Below, piece by piece: positions 17,363-27,136 of a stretch of DNA of 64,000 nt (its first letter is position 1; every line of letters begins with the position of its first letter). The translations under genes were made by a program, and so were the position numbers. The notes below the pieces were generated by a model that saw only the letters and a list, made by a program, of their open reading frames with translations, was not told where the DNA came from and ran no database searches. The stretch is from Sulfurimonas sp. (GTDB lineage: Bacteria; Campylobacterota; Campylobacteria; Campylobacterales; Sulfurimonadaceae): positions 62,001 to 126,000 of the forward strand of contig JAQTZE010000002.1 of assembly GCA_028687935.1 (NCBI GenBank). The letters are read 5' to 3'.

Positions 17363-18967
17363 TTATTCTTTTTCAGTATTATTGATGTCTGTTCTATTAC
17401 TTTTTAAAAGATCATTGGATAAACCTTCATAACCTAAATCTGATAGTGAGACAGAATTTTTTTCTCTATGAATAATGTGTGGCTCTATAATCACAACTAA
17501 CTCTTGAACAGATTTGACATTACTTTCATATTTAAAAAGATAATTTATAATCGGAATATCACCTAAAATAGGGACTTTACTCTCATCTTGAGTATTTTTT
17601 GTATTTATTAGACCACCTAATATGATTCTATTGCCATCTTTGACGGTTACAACAGATGAAAGTTGACGACGATTTAAATCCGGTGGCATACTTCTTCCGG
17701 TATTAGACTCTTGTGAGATATCTACATTTGTTTCAGAAACCGATGGATTGATGATAAGAGTAATGGTATTATCATCAGCAATCTCAGGTGTGATTGATAA
17801 TAATACACCTGCAAACACTGATTGAACATTTTCACTTTGACTTTGCGTTCCCGTGCTTCCCCCAGCTAAGGTTTGTGTACTGGTAAGTTTGTAAAAGTAT
17901 TCGGTTCCTGCAGTAATAAGGGCAGGTTGGTTATTTAGGGTAAGAACTTTTGGATTTGATATTGCATTGACTTCCCCTTGCGTTTTCAAAAATTTTATCA
18001 CTTCATTAAGGCTGCCACCCGCCTTGAAGCTTACAAGGCTTGCAGCACCTTTAATGGCATTGGCTGCAATTTGAGTTTCAGTGATATTCACTTTACTGTT
18101 ACTATCCATTTCCCATTCGGACACGTTTTGATTCTGGAGTTTTTGTACGCTGAGTTCTATATTTTGGAGTGCGTAAATCTGCTTCCAGTCAATACCCGTG
18201 GTTTTAGAATCTGACATAGTAACAGTTAAAAGTTGCACATCGATAAGTACTTGTAATTGTACTTTTTCTTGAAGTTTTATGAGATAATCATCAAATCTTT
18301 TCATCTGTTTTGCTGTAGCAGTTATTGTAATAAGGCCCGCATTTTTATTGATAATAGGTTTTGGAGCTTCATAAACATCTTGAGGTCTGTTGAGTACATG
18401 TTGAAATTCTAAATCCAACTCTTCCCAAAATTTCACTTCATCAGTACTCTCTATTTTAATACCCGATTGCGCACCGCCTTGCTGTTGTTGTTTGCCACTC
18501 ATCCCTCCAGATGCTCCACTCATGCCACTTTGTTGCATGCCAATTCCACCTGACTGTGAATTAGATTGAGAACTTAGTGTAATATCTGTACTACCTTTTC
18601 CCGTTCTTTGAGAAAGAATGTAATCTATATTGAAAACTCTTGTTGTTAAATAAGATATTTTTAATACATTGTTCTCAAGAGTATATGAGAGGTTGTTTTC
18701 ATTTAAAACTATGGCTAAAACTTCATCAATAGTGAGATTTTTCAGATGTGTTTTATTTAATTTTGTATTTAAAAACTCTTCGGCATGAGGATCAGCAACA
18801 ATGATACTAAATTGGCATTCATCGCTTAACTGCTCAATGAATTCAATAATTTTAGTATCTTTAGTTGAGCTAATACTAAAAAGTTCATAAGAACAATCTG
18901 CAAAGGCACTCGTTGAGAGAAGAAGAGCCAATAAAGTTGCGTTTATTTTTCTATTAAGAAGTTTCAT
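17363..18967 (-). CDS. mshL: MSHA-type outer-membrane secretin
   Basis: A 534-residue secretin with a signal peptide (about 1-23), a STN/secretin N-domain (about 25-110), a Gly/Ser/Gln/Met-rich low-complexity insert (about 132-170), a second N-domain, and the C-terminal secretin pore domain (about 300-510) with AISNPKVLTLNNQPALITAG and the closing VPILGDIPIINYLFKYE signature. It forms the outer-membrane ring through which the pilus exits. The insert probably lies in the periplasmic vestibule. It follows mshK by 9 bases. Confidence 0.93.
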   Translation of the reverse strand: MKLLNRKINATLLALLLSTSAFADCSYELFSISSTKDTKIIEFIEQLSDECQFSIIVADPHAEEFLNTKLNKTHLKNLTIDEVLAIVLNENNLSYTLENNVLKISYLTTRVFNIDYILSQRTGKGSTDITLSSQSNSQSGGIGMQQSGMSGASGGMSGKQQQQGGAQSGIKIESTDEVKFWEELDLEFQHVLNRPQDVYEAPKPIINKNAGLITITATAKQMKRFDDYLIKLQEKVQLQVLIDVQLLTVTMSDSKTTGIDWKQIYALQNIELSVQKLQNQNVSEWEMDSNSKVNITETQIAANAIKGAASLVSFKAGGSLNEVIKFLKTQGEVNAISNPKVLTLNNQPALITAGTEYFYKLTSTQTLAGGSTGTQSQSENVQSVFAGVLLSITPEIADDNTITLIINPSVSETNVDISQESNTGRSMPPDLNRRQLSSVVTVKDGNRIILGGLINTKNTQDESKVPILGDIPIINYLFKYESNVKSVQELVVIIEPHIIHREKNSVSLSDLGYEGLSNDLLKSNRTDINNTEKE

Positions 18968-18976
18968 TTTTAGTTC

Positions 18977-19414
18977 CTACTTGTTTTTAAATTTTAAATT
19001 TTTACTATCGCTATGTGTGGTTAGCGTTAGTTTCTTATTTTTACTTGCCAGGTGGGCAGACTTGAGATCTATGCTTAAAACTTTATATCCGTGAATCGTA
19101 TCGCCCACTTTATACCATTTAGCATTTATAAGAGCAGAGTCATTCATCACTGCAGAAAGTATAAGTGTTGGTGCTGTTGGCGCAGGACTTTTAAAGGTAT
19201 ACGTACCACTTGTAGCTGCTACTTGTTTTGTAGCATCAGAGTTTACTTTCTTTTCAAGGAAAATGAATGGGTCACTTAGGGCAGAAATCGTTGCGCTAGT
19301 AACACCAGTTCTAGGTGGTTTAATGGCATCAATTTGATGATCTACCCAAGCGAGTTCATTAGAACTAAGCGTGAGTGTACAAACAAAGAATCCAAGAAGT
19401 AAGTTCTTATTCAT
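18977..19414 (-). CDS. mshK: MshK-like exported protein
   Basis: The start is ATG 19414, overlapping the mshJ stop as TAATGA; an upstream in-frame ATG lies inside mshJ. The 145-residue product has a signal peptide (MNKNLLLGFFVCTLTLSS) and a short C-terminal domain SALINAKWYKVGDTIHGYKV that resembles the PilP/GspC-type HR fold found in MshK. The middle is Ser/Thr/Ala-rich. Identification rests on order (J-K-L) and size; sequence conservation of MshK is poor. Confidence 0.7.
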   Translation of the reverse strand: MNKNLLLGFFVCTLTLSSNELAWVDHQIDAIKPPRTGVTSATISALSDPFIFLEKKVNSDATKQVAATSGTYTFKSPAPTAPTLILSAVMNDSALINAKWYKVGDTIHGYKVLSIDLKSAHLASKNKKLTLTTHSDSKNLKFKNK

Positions 19415-20046
19415 TAGTATATAATCCCCCAAACTGAGATGTTTAAGTCAGAATGTAATCCTTTTGTTGTTGTGATACTCATATCGTGTATGTCAACTAC
19501 CAAATCACTTTGCTCAAGCGAATTGATAAAGTTTACGGTATTTTTGTACTCAGCAACTGAAGAGACTGTGATATCAAGAACATGTCCAAAAGATGCATTT
19601 GTCTGTGCAAGTTTATTTGTAAAGTTTAAAATCTTGACATCATATTTTTTTGCATTGATGGAGATAGAATGTAAATATTCTCCCCATGCTCTTTCATCAT
19701 AAATTAAAAACGCGATTGCTTCTATTTTATTTTTTATGTAAGCATTATTATCTTTGTGCATAAGCATCTCATTTGTTGCTTGAAGTGTTTCAGCTTCTAG
19801 TTGGGCTACTTTAGCTTCAGTATTATATTTTAAATACAAATTGTCATTTTTAATATTCGTTTCAACGCTAACAATCTCACGATTTTTTGTTTCAAAATTC
19901 TCAAATGAACTATCCCAAAAGAAGAGATAAGAAACAGCAAAGATGACAGCAAAGATCATAATATAAGTCATATAGATATCTTTTTGGCTTTTTTCTTTAA
20001 AGCCACTATCTACTTGATGTAAAAAATCCTCAATATTTATTTTCAT
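19414..20046 (-). CDS. mshJ: MshJ/PilO-like pilus assembly protein
   Basis: A 210-residue bitopic protein: short cytoplasmic N-terminus, one membrane helix (about 27-45, YIMIFAVIFAVSYLFFW), a coiled-coil stretch (about 50-95) and a periplasmic ferredoxin-like domain ending VVDIHDMSITTTKGLHSDLN. This is the PilO/MshJ architecture that forms the inner-membrane alignment complex with MshI. It overlaps mshI by 4 bases. Confidence 0.8.
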   Translation of the reverse strand: MKINIEDFLHQVDSGFKEKSQKDIYMTYIMIFAVIFAVSYLFFWDSSFENFETKNREIVSVETNIKNDNLYLKYNTEAKVAQLEAETLQATNEMLMHKDNNAYIKNKIEAIAFLIYDERAWGEYLHSISINAKKYDVKILNFTNKLAQTNASFGHVLDITVSSVAEYKNTVNFINSLEQSDLVVDIHDMSITTTKGLHSDLNISVWGIIY

Positions 20047-21578
20047 AATAGTTCTACCTTTAGTGCACTAAAGTATTTTTTAGGCTCTTCTTTATAAGCT
20101 ATTTCATATAAGGAAAACTTGAAAACACCTTGGTGGATTTTTGTCAAATGCTCTACAAGTTTTGTTATTCTTTTGTCATCATCCGCAACAAGTTGAAGCG
20201 TCAATATTTTAACGGACTCTTTTTCATTATACGAAAGTGCTTCAAGTCGTACATCATACTCATTTAAATCTTTTGTGAAAGTAGATAAAAGTTTAGCTTT
20301 CATAGGATAATTTACTTTAACATCATGTATTTTGATTAAAGTGTTTTTCTTATCAGTGTATTCATCTTTTTCTTTTGTCAAGAGAGCTAAAGCTTGTGCT
20401 TTATCTGCTTCTTTATTTTTTATAGTAGCTTCTCTGGTGGCTTTTATATTGTGAACATCTGTATACTCTTGTTTGAGGAGATTGAGTTGTAGCTCTTGAG
20501 CATAACTTAGCACCCAATAGGTAATCGGATAAGCAAACGCAATAGCAAAAGAAGCTGCAATTGCCATAATTAATTTTCCGCTTTCACGTTTTACAAATTT
20601 TGGTGGACGATGGAAAGTACTGAAATTATTCTCGTATCTCTCATTCGGTGTTAATGTTGCATAGACATGCATAAGCGCATGCATCTGTTCAATATAGCCG
20701 TCATTGCTTTGAAATCCATAGTCAAAATCAAAATCACTTGCTTTGATATTGAGCTCAACTTCTATCATTTCATCTAGTTTTGTGACAGATGGTATCTGCA
20801 TACCTATATAAATATGTTCTATCTTTTCTAACTCAAAAGCCCGTTTTAAATAGGTAAGAATATCATTTACATTGGCAAAAAGTTCTTTATAAAGCTTGAT
20901 GAAAAAGCTTTTATAATTACTCTGCGTTTCTTTGAGACTTTGCGTAGAGATAAAGTTTACAAATTCTTTGTACTCGACTCTTTCACCATAGAGTTCACAA
21001 AATCTTTCATGCATCTGCTCAAGTGAAAATTTTATTGATTTTGTATAAACAAACTCTTTGTCATGATAAATGGTAACAAAAGCATCATTTTCTTGGATAT
21101 ATACAAAACAGTGTACTCCAGCACTTTGAATTAGCTCTTTTGTGTATAGTGACTTGAGTAAGAGAGGTGATGGAATAATAATATCAATATATTTCACTCT
21201 CTCTATAACACTTTGATATGTTTGTGAAATAGTAAGTGGGTCAACTATGAAAACATTAAAATATCTGTTTTCCATATCAAGAGTATTGAAAGTTTCTATA
21301 AATTGAATTTGATATTCTACTGCCTGGTCAAGTGCAAGTTCGTCATATACTTTATTGAAGATAGCATCTGCTAAATCTTCTTGAGGTATATTTTTACTAA
21401 TTTCAATTTTTGCATTAATAAAACTATTTGTATTTAAAAAAGAGAGTACAAATTGTTTTTTTGCATACGAAGGTGATGCGGTTTCATTTATAAAGCTAGA
21501 TACACCACTAAAATATGTACTATTATAGGGATTAACTGATATTACACTTGAAAAAGAGTGCTGTGTTGATGTACTCAT
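20043..21578 (-). CDS. mshI: MshI-like (PilM/PilN-type) pilus assembly protein
   Basis: A 511-residue protein whose N-terminal about 330 residues form an actin-like PilM-type cytoplasmic region. A membrane helix (about 342-362, IMAIAASFAIAFAYPITYWV) is followed by a PilN-type periplasmic part with a coiled coil (about 375-415). MshI in Vibrio is likewise a PilM/PilN-type fusion. It is the first msh gene in the run and starts 11 bases after pgp1, with no obvious promoter between, so pilus and cell-shape genes seem co-transcribed. Confidence 0.82.
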   Translation of the reverse strand: MSTSTQHSFSSVISVNPYNSTYFSGVSSFINETASPSYAKKQFVLSFLNTNSFINAKIEISKNIPQEDLADAIFNKVYDELALDQAVEYQIQFIETFNTLDMENRYFNVFIVDPLTISQTYQSVIERVKYIDIIIPSPLLLKSLYTKELIQSAGVHCFVYIQENDAFVTIYHDKEFVYTKSIKFSLEQMHERFCELYGERVEYKEFVNFISTQSLKETQSNYKSFFIKLYKELFANVNDILTYLKRAFELEKIEHIYIGMQIPSVTKLDEMIEVELNIKASDFDFDYGFQSNDGYIEQMHALMHVYATLTPNERYENNFSTFHRPPKFVKRESGKLIMAIAASFAIAFAYPITYWVLSYAQELQLNLLKQEYTDVHNIKATREATIKNKEADKAQALALLTKEKDEYTDKKNTLIKIHDVKVNYPMKAKLLSTFTKDLNEYDVRLEALSYNEKESVKILTLQLVADDDKRITKLVEHLTKIHQGVFKFSLYEIAYKEEPKKYFSALKVELL

Positions 21579-21589
21579 AAACTATAATC

Positions 21590-22873
21590 CTATTTGAATT
21601 TGACCATCAAAGTGGTGCAAAATTCATCATTTTTGTAAAACTCTACTCGATAAACCTTATTTTGTCTATCAAGTGAAAAATTCTCACTCATATCTTTAAG
21701 GCTTAAACGTATTTCCTTTTCATCAGAAATGCCTTTGGAAGAGTATCCAATAACATTCACCCGTAACCCATCGTTCTTGAGTATTTTAAAATCGTCATTT
21801 ACAAAAAAATATGAAGCTCTATCTACTAAAGTAGAATTTCCGTCAATCTCAAGATTGTAACTATCTGGACAAGAGTCAGATAGTTTAAAGTATTGAGGTT
21901 TGAGTTCAGTCAACTCTTTATTCGCAATAAAGACTTTAATTTTCTCGTTAGAATATTCCACTCCTCCTAAAGGATTGGAAAAGCTGAAGAGATTATCCGT
22001 CGATTTTATCGGAATAAAGCTTAAAGATTTTTTGATATCGTTTAAATTTAGTGAAATATTATTATTTATACTTAAAAAACCATATTCCTCTATAATTTTA
22101 TCTATCTCTTTCTCATTCATATCAAATTTTCTTATGAATGGAATATCCATAATTCTCATAAATTCTTCTATAGCAAGAAGCTGATAAAAAACTTTTTCAG
22201 ATAAAGAAGAGAGATTTTTACTACTCTCAATTGCAAAAGCTGGTTTGTTATTTGTTACTGCGAAATAGGTCAAAGAGAGCTGCATAGCTTCATCGTCAAA
22301 CTTGGTGTTAGTATTTCTCACATCAAAACTGTGATGCGACTTTAAGAGTTGTTTATTTAAATTCTCTTTAACAAGAGAAGCAATTTCATCAAGATCACCA
22401 AAAGGCTGATTTTCTTTGAGTTTACATTGATCTATAACGCACGTTTGTCCCCATGCGTTTGGATTAAATATATTCCCTTGATTCTCTTTTCTATAAAAGC
22501 CATGTCCATCATGTAGATTGAGTACAAGGGAGACTTTTGAGTCTAAAATAATCTTTTTTATATCTTCTACTGTTTGTTTGTCTTGGTCATCATTTTCAGT
22601 GAAAGAAAACTTTCTATTCATATCACCATGAAGACCTCTTGCATTTTGTCGAATACTATCTTTATTGAGGTTTGGAACAATCCATAGATTTTGTGATTCT
22701 ATTTCGTAATGCGTTGCTAATATGGAAGCAGCATAGTAGCCACCAGGCTCATCTCCATGTATCCCGCCAATGACGAGCAATGTAGTGTTTGAATCAGGAT
22801 TTTCTTTTTTTATAAGCTGAACATCTGCGTTTAAAAAGTTCAATAAAACGAAAACTAAAAATAATATTCGCAT
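21590..22873 (-). CDS. pgp1: Peptidoglycan DL-carboxypeptidase Pgp1/Csd4-like (M14-type zinc peptidase)
   Basis: A 427-residue exported zinc carboxypeptidase. A signal peptide (about 1-16) precedes an M14-like catalytic domain with zinc ligands His39 and Glu42 in GGIHGDEPGG, the substrate-binding RGLHGDMNR region and the LNLHDGHGFY histidine (near residue 128). The C-terminus has two beta domains. Csd4 (Helicobacter) and Pgp1 (Campylobacter) trim tripeptide to dipeptide stems and are needed for helical shape. Here the gene directly follows the Csd6/Pgp2 homologue with no gap. Confidence 0.87.
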   Translation of the reverse strand: MRILFLVFVLLNFLNADVQLIKKENPDSNTTLLVIGGIHGDEPGGYYAASILATHYEIESQNLWIVPNLNKDSIRQNARGLHGDMNRKFSFTENDDQDKQTVEDIKKIILDSKVSLVLNLHDGHGFYRKENQGNIFNPNAWGQTCVIDQCKLKENQPFGDLDEIASLVKENLNKQLLKSHHSFDVRNTNTKFDDEAMQLSLTYFAVTNNKPAFAIESSKNLSSLSEKVFYQLLAIEEFMRIMDIPFIRKFDMNEKEIDKIIEEYGFLSINNNISLNLNDIKKSLSFIPIKSTDNLFSFSNPLGGVEYSNEKIKVFIANKELTELKPQYFKLSDSCPDSYNLEIDGNSTLVDRASYFFVNDDFKILKNDGLRVNVIGYSSKGISDEKEIRLSLKDMSENFSLDRQNKVYRVEFYKNDEFCTTLMVKFK

Positions 22874-23866
22874 CTATTGCTCTGCAAAAATTTTCATTTT
22901 ATTGTCGACAAATTTAACCATCAGTGCTTTGTTGCCGCTAAATCTAAATGTATCTGATCTGTAATGCTCTTTGAAAGTTATTTTAAAAATATTTTCATTA
23001 TTTGGATAAGGTATTACGCTGATATTTTGAAAAATAATTGTTTTTTTCTCATCTTTTTGAAATACTCTTGTTTTGTAGTTTTTAAACTCTTCATATTGCA
23101 TGCCGTCATCTCTAACGAAATCAGAAGTATAAAAATCTAAATAGCTGTTTGTATCACTATAAATCCAAGCATATCTCCATTTAAATAACTCCGATAAAAG
23201 AGAAGCTAAAAGCTCTTTTGAAGGATTCTCAGAGACTTTTTTATTATCAATAATTAAGAGAGTCTCTTGGTAGTTTATTTTGTTTCCAAGACACTCTATA
23301 TTGTCATTTCCAATAGCAATACAACCTTTTGTAAAAGAGTCCCTCTCTTGCTCAGAAGGTAGGCCATGTATCCATATTCCATGTCCATTTTTTCCTTTGT
23401 ATCTGTCGTAGATGTTGGGATAAGATGTAACAAAGGCTAGTGGACCATAAAAAGAGTCCAATTTTGTCTCTTTTGAGAGCTTATCCACAATGCGATAAAT
23501 ACCGACAGGAGTTCGCAGATCACCTTCTTCGGTTTTATCTCCATTGTTTTTCCCTGTAAAAGCACTATGCTCTTTGACAAATTCATATTGATTATCTTTG
23601 TTTTTTACATACAAAGCGAGTGTAGATTTTTCTTTGTCACAGGTAAGAATACTCGAGTACTCTTCAGTGAATCCAAATCTTGTATCTCTCTCTTTGATAT
23701 ACTCACTCCAATAAGATACTTTTGTGAGTTCTTCATCCATGATTTTTGCTAGATTATCAATACCATTGATTCTATAGTTATCCAATGAATCGTTAGCAAA
23801 AAGAAATTGATGAGTGAATAATAGTGTCAAAGATATTTTTACAACAAGTGCGAGCTTACTCTTCAT
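22874..23866 (-). CDS. pgp2: L,D-carboxypeptidase Pgp2/Csd6-like (YkuD domain)
   Basis: A 330-residue exported protein: signal peptide (about 1-24), a YkuD catalytic domain with the HGIWIHGLP histidine motif and the nucleophile in TKGCIAIGNDNI, then a C-terminal NTF2-like domain (about 215-330). This three-part layout is that of Csd6 and Pgp2, which act as LD-carboxypeptidases trimming tetrapeptide to tripeptide stems, the substrate for Pgp1/Csd4. It follows era, as csd6 does in Helicobacter pylori, and overlaps the era stop by 11 bases. Confidence 0.88.
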   Translation of the reverse strand: MKSKLALVVKISLTLLFTHQFLFANDSLDNYRINGIDNLAKIMDEELTKVSYWSEYIKERDTRFGFTEEYSSILTCDKEKSTLALYVKNKDNQYEFVKEHSAFTGKNNGDKTEEGDLRTPVGIYRIVDKLSKETKLDSFYGPLAFVTSYPNIYDRYKGKNGHGIWIHGLPSEQERDSFTKGCIAIGNDNIECLGNKINYQETLLIIDNKKVSENPSKELLASLLSELFKWRYAWIYSDTNSYLDFYTSDFVRDDGMQYEEFKNYKTRVFQKDEKKTIIFQNISVIPYPNNENIFKITFKEHYRSDTFRFSGNKALMVKFVDNKMKIFAEQ

Positions 23867-24770
23867 CGTTTTGATATCCTATCTCTTTTAAATAAGTTTT
23901 ATCTTTTGTCCAACCTTTTTTGACACTTACTTGAAGATCAAGATAGGCCTTTTGACCGCTTAAAAATTCTATTTTTTCGCGAGCATATTTACCGATACGC
24001 TTGATAGACTCTCCACCTTTTCCGATAATAATACCTTTTTGAGACTCTTTTTCGATGATGATAGTCGCATAAATTTTATCCAAGCCTTTGTTTTCTTCTA
24101 TCTTGTCTATCAAAACATCTGACTCATAAGGAATCTCATCACTTACATTTTCAAAGATTGCTTCACGAATAAAACCAGCATAGATATCGCGAACAAGTTC
24201 ACTTGTTAAATCTTGTGGATCAAAAAGATACGGTGAAAGTGGTAAGTTTTTTGCAATAGTGTCAAGCAGATCTTTGTGTCCTACTTTTTTTGGTACTGCG
24301 ATAGGAATGAGCGCTTCAAAATGGTCTGAAAACTGGTTATATGAGCTGATACGTTTGAAAAGTTTTTCTTGTGTTACTTGATCGATTTTACTTAGAACTA
24401 TGATATGTTTTACACGATTGTTATTGAGTTTTAAGAACTTTTCGTAATGCTCAGTAGAGTCAGTGATAGGCGCGAGATAAACAATTAGATCACAATCCCC
24501 CATAGCTTTGAGTGCTTCATCAAGCATAAACTGGTTGAGTACTTTTTCTCTCTCATGAATGCCCGGAGTGTCAACAAAGATGATCTGATCATTATTGTGC
24601 ATGACGATTGCGTTTGAGCGTTTTCTCGTTGCGTTTGCTTTTTGTGAAACCATTGCGATATTTTCACCCAAAAGAGAGTTCATTAGCGTGCTTTTACCTG
24701 CATTTGGACGACCTATAAGAGAGACGAAACCACTTCTTGTAGTTTCTGGTGTAGAGTTTTCTTGGCTCAT
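23856..24770 (-). CDS. era: GTPase Era
   Basis: A 304-residue Era. G1 GRPNAGKST, G3 VDTPGIHE, G4 LSKIDQV and the C-terminal KH domain with IIEKESQKGIIIGKGGESIK are all present. Era binds the 3' end of 16S rRNA and assists 30S maturation. It sits between hslU (22-base gap) and pgp2 (11-base overlap) in a conserved Campylobacterota order. Confidence 0.97.
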   Translation of the reverse strand: MSQENSTPETTRSGFVSLIGRPNAGKSTLMNSLLGENIAMVSQKANATRKRSNAIVMHNNDQIIFVDTPGIHEREKVLNQFMLDEALKAMGDCDLIVYLAPITDSTEHYEKFLKLNNNRVKHIIVLSKIDQVTQEKLFKRISSYNQFSDHFEALIPIAVPKKVGHKDLLDTIAKNLPLSPYLFDPQDLTSELVRDIYAGFIREAIFENVSDEIPYESDVLIDKIEENKGLDKIYATIIIEKESQKGIIIGKGGESIKRIGKYAREKIEFLSGQKAYLDLQVSVKKGWTKDKTYLKEIGYQNDEE

Positions 24771-24792
24771 GTGTAACCTTTATGTATTATTT

Positions 24793-26121
24793 TTATAAAA
24801 TATAGCGAGAGAGATCTTCATTTTCTACAACGAGATCGAGTTTCTCATGCACTAATGCAGCACTTACGACAAACTCCTCATCTTTATGTGCATCTGCATT
24901 GAAACTGATATCTTCCAAAATTCTTTCAAGCACTGTATGCAAGCGTCTTGCACCTATATCTTCGGTGATTTCGTTTGCACGGTGTGAGAGTTTTGCTATG
25001 GCTCTGATAGCTTCATCATCAAAACGCAGCGTGAGACCTTCTGTTGCTAGAAGTGCTTCATATTGTTTCAGTAAAGAGTTCTGCGTTTGCGTGAGTATCT
25101 GGTAGAGTGTCTCTTCTGTAAGTGATTCGAGTTCTACACGCAGAGGAAATCTTCCTTGGAGTTCTGGGATCAGATCACTAGGCTTACTCACATGAAACGC
25201 ACCCGCCGCAATAAAAAGGATATGGTCGGTATTGATCACCCCATATTTTGTTGTGACACTGCTTCCTTCTACTATTGGAAGTAGGTCTCGTTGTACACCT
25301 TCTTTGCTTGGATCATTTCTACCTTGAGATTTTTCACTAAGCGCTATTTTATCGATCTCGTCGAGAAATATAATACCGCCATTCTCAGCTCTTCGGAGTG
25401 CTTCTGCGTTTATGTTTGTCATATCGAGGAGTTTGTTTGTTGCTTCGAGTTTGAGAATAGATTTTGCGTCTTTGATTGTGACTTCTTTTTTGTTATCTTC
25501 TTTACTCATCGTAGAAAATATTTTTGAAAAACTCTCTTGAACTTTTGCCATCTCTGGAGGCATATTTGTATCATTAAATTCGATGTTGACTTTTTCAAAT
25601 TGAAGTTCGATAACCATTTCATCCATCTCACCGGATTCGACTCTTTTTTCCATCGCTGTAAGAAGGTTTTGATAATCATCTTTTTTGCTCTCACTCGCAC
25701 CTATATCAAGTGGAGGGATTAGTTTTTCTACTATCTTATTTAGAACATAATTTTCTATCTTCTCTCTGTTTTCTTCTTCTTTTTCTGCTTTAACGATACT
25801 GATTGCGTTTACGACAAGATCGCGTATCATTGACTCTACATCGCGTCCGACAAATCCGACTTCAGTATATTTACTTGCTTCGACTTTGATAAAAGGTACT
25901 TTCATCATTTTTGCCAGTCTTCTTGATATCTCAGTTTTGCCGACACCGGTTGAACCTATCATAAGTATATTTTTAGGCATAATCTCATTTTGAAGTTCAA
26001 GTGGGAGCTGCATTCTTCTATAGCGCGTTCGCAGTGCCAAAGCTATGGTCTTTTTCGCGTCTTTTTGAGAGATGACATACTGGTCTAAGTATTCTACTAT
26101 CTCTTTTGGCGTTAAATTCAT
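24793..26121 (-). CDS. hslU: ATP-dependent protease ATPase subunit HslU
   Basis: A 442-residue HslU (ClpY). N-terminal LTPKEIVEYLDQYVISQKDA, Walker A GSTGVGKTEI (near residue 57), the pore motif KYTEVGFVGRDVESM, Walker B GIIFLDEIDKI and a C-terminal tail EDLSRYIL that docks into HslV are all seen. HslU unfolds substrates for the HslV peptidase in the cytoplasm. It follows hslV by 11 bases. Confidence 0.97.
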   Translation of the reverse strand: MNLTPKEIVEYLDQYVISQKDAKKTIALALRTRYRRMQLPLELQNEIMPKNILMIGSTGVGKTEISRRLAKMMKVPFIKVEASKYTEVGFVGRDVESMIRDLVVNAISIVKAEKEEENREKIENYVLNKIVEKLIPPLDIGASESKKDDYQNLLTAMEKRVESGEMDEMVIELQFEKVNIEFNDTNMPPEMAKVQESFSKIFSTMSKEDNKKEVTIKDAKSILKLEATNKLLDMTNINAEALRRAENGGIIFLDEIDKIALSEKSQGRNDPSKEGVQRDLLPIVEGSSVTTKYGVINTDHILFIAAGAFHVSKPSDLIPELQGRFPLRVELESLTEETLYQILTQTQNSLLKQYEALLATEGLTLRFDDEAIRAIAKLSHRANEITEDIGARRLHTVLERILEDISFNADAHKDEEFVVSAALVHEKLDLVVENEDLSRYIL

Positions 26122-26132
26122 GGTCTGGATTC

Positions 26133-26663
26133 CTAGAGCGTGAGTATTTTGATGTTATGATTTGTATAGATACACAGGTCTGCGGCGATAGAGAGACTCT
26201 CACGCACAAGCTCTTCTTCATCAAGAGAGGAGTGCTTTTTGAGAGCACGCGCAGCAGATATAGCGTAGTTGCCACCACTTCCGATAGACGCTATTTCTCC
26301 ATCTTCAGGTTCAACGACATCACCGTTTCCTGTGAGGATAAAAATATGTTCATTGTTTAGGACAATCATCATGGCTTCAAGTCTGCGAAGAACTTTGTCT
26401 TTTCTCCAAGCTTTGGAAAATTCTATAACAGACTTGAGCAGATCACCTTTTTTATTTTCTAAAAATTGTTCGAACATCTCAAAGAGGTTAAATGCATCAG
26501 CCGTACTTCCAGCAAATCCTGCGAGGATTTTACCGTTGTGAAGTGTTCGGATTTTTGTTGCGTTTGCTTTAAGGACAGTGTCCCCAAAAGTCACCTGTCC
26601 ATCACCACCTATAACAGCTTTGTTTTTGCCCCTATAGGCTAGTATGGTAGTTGCATCAAACAT
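26133..26663 (-). CDS. hslV: ATP-dependent protease peptidase subunit HslV
   Basis: A 176-residue HslV. The mature N-terminus begins at Thr5 or Thr6 in [10 protein letters not shown]; unlike many HslV, only a four- to five-residue pro-segment precedes the catalytic threonine. [13 protein letters not shown], the [16 protein letters not shown] segment and [14 protein letters not shown] are conserved. It forms the dodecameric proteolytic chamber with HslU. It starts 2 bases after rplI. Confidence 0.96.
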   Translation of the reverse strand: MFDATTILAYRGKNKAVIGGDGQVTFGDTVLKANATKIRTLHNGKILAGFAGSTADAFNLFEMFEQFLENKKGDLLKSVIEFSKAWRKDKVLRRLEAMMIVLNNEHIFILTGNGDVVEPEDGEIASIGSGGNYAISAARALKKHSSLDEEELVRESLSIAADLCIYTNHNIKILTL

Positions 26664-26665
26664 TC

Positions 26666-27112
26666 TTATTCGCCTTGGATATCCACATGAAGTACAGCAT
26701 GGATACCGTGACCAAGTTTCAGGTCAAGCTCATGTTCTCCGACTGTTTTTATAGCAACTTTGTCTGTGATATGTTTTTTGTCTATCTCAATATTGTGTTG
26801 CTCAAGAAGTGCCTGCGCTACTTCATCTTTTGTAATTGAACCAAAAAGATGACCGTTGTCACCGAGAGGTTTTGTGATGATGATTTCAGCTTTGTCAAGT
26901 TTCTGTGCTAACTCTTTGAGTAGAGTTATTTCATCTGCCAAATCTTTAGCATTTTGTGCCTCATCAGCAGCGTGTTGTGCAAGGATTTCAGTTGTTGCAT
27001 GTTTTGCAAAGCCTTTCGCTATCAGAAAGTTTTTTCCATAACCATCTTTTACCTCTTTAACTTCGCCGATTTTACCTAAACTTTTTACGTCTTTTATAAG
27101 TAGTACTTTCAA
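26666..27112 (-). CDS. rplI: 50S ribosomal protein L9
   Basis: A 148-residue L9 with the N-terminal rRNA-binding domain ([20 protein letters not shown], then [10 protein letters not shown]), the long central helix and a C-terminal domain ([19 protein letters not shown]). It is the first gene of the leftward run rplI-hslV-hslU-era. A terminator belonging to the previous gene lies 25 bases upstream, so rplI transcription probably starts in or just after that gap. Confidence 0.97.
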   Translation of the reverse strand: MKVLLIKDVKSLGKIGEVKEVKDGYGKNFLIAKGFAKHATTEILAQHAADEAQNAKDLADEITLLKELAQKLDKAEIIITKPLGDNGHLFGSITKDEVAQALLEQHNIEIDKKHITDKVAIKTVGEHELDLKLGHGIHAVLHVDIQGE

Positions 27113-27136
27113 ATTTATTCCTTAATTTATAGTTTT

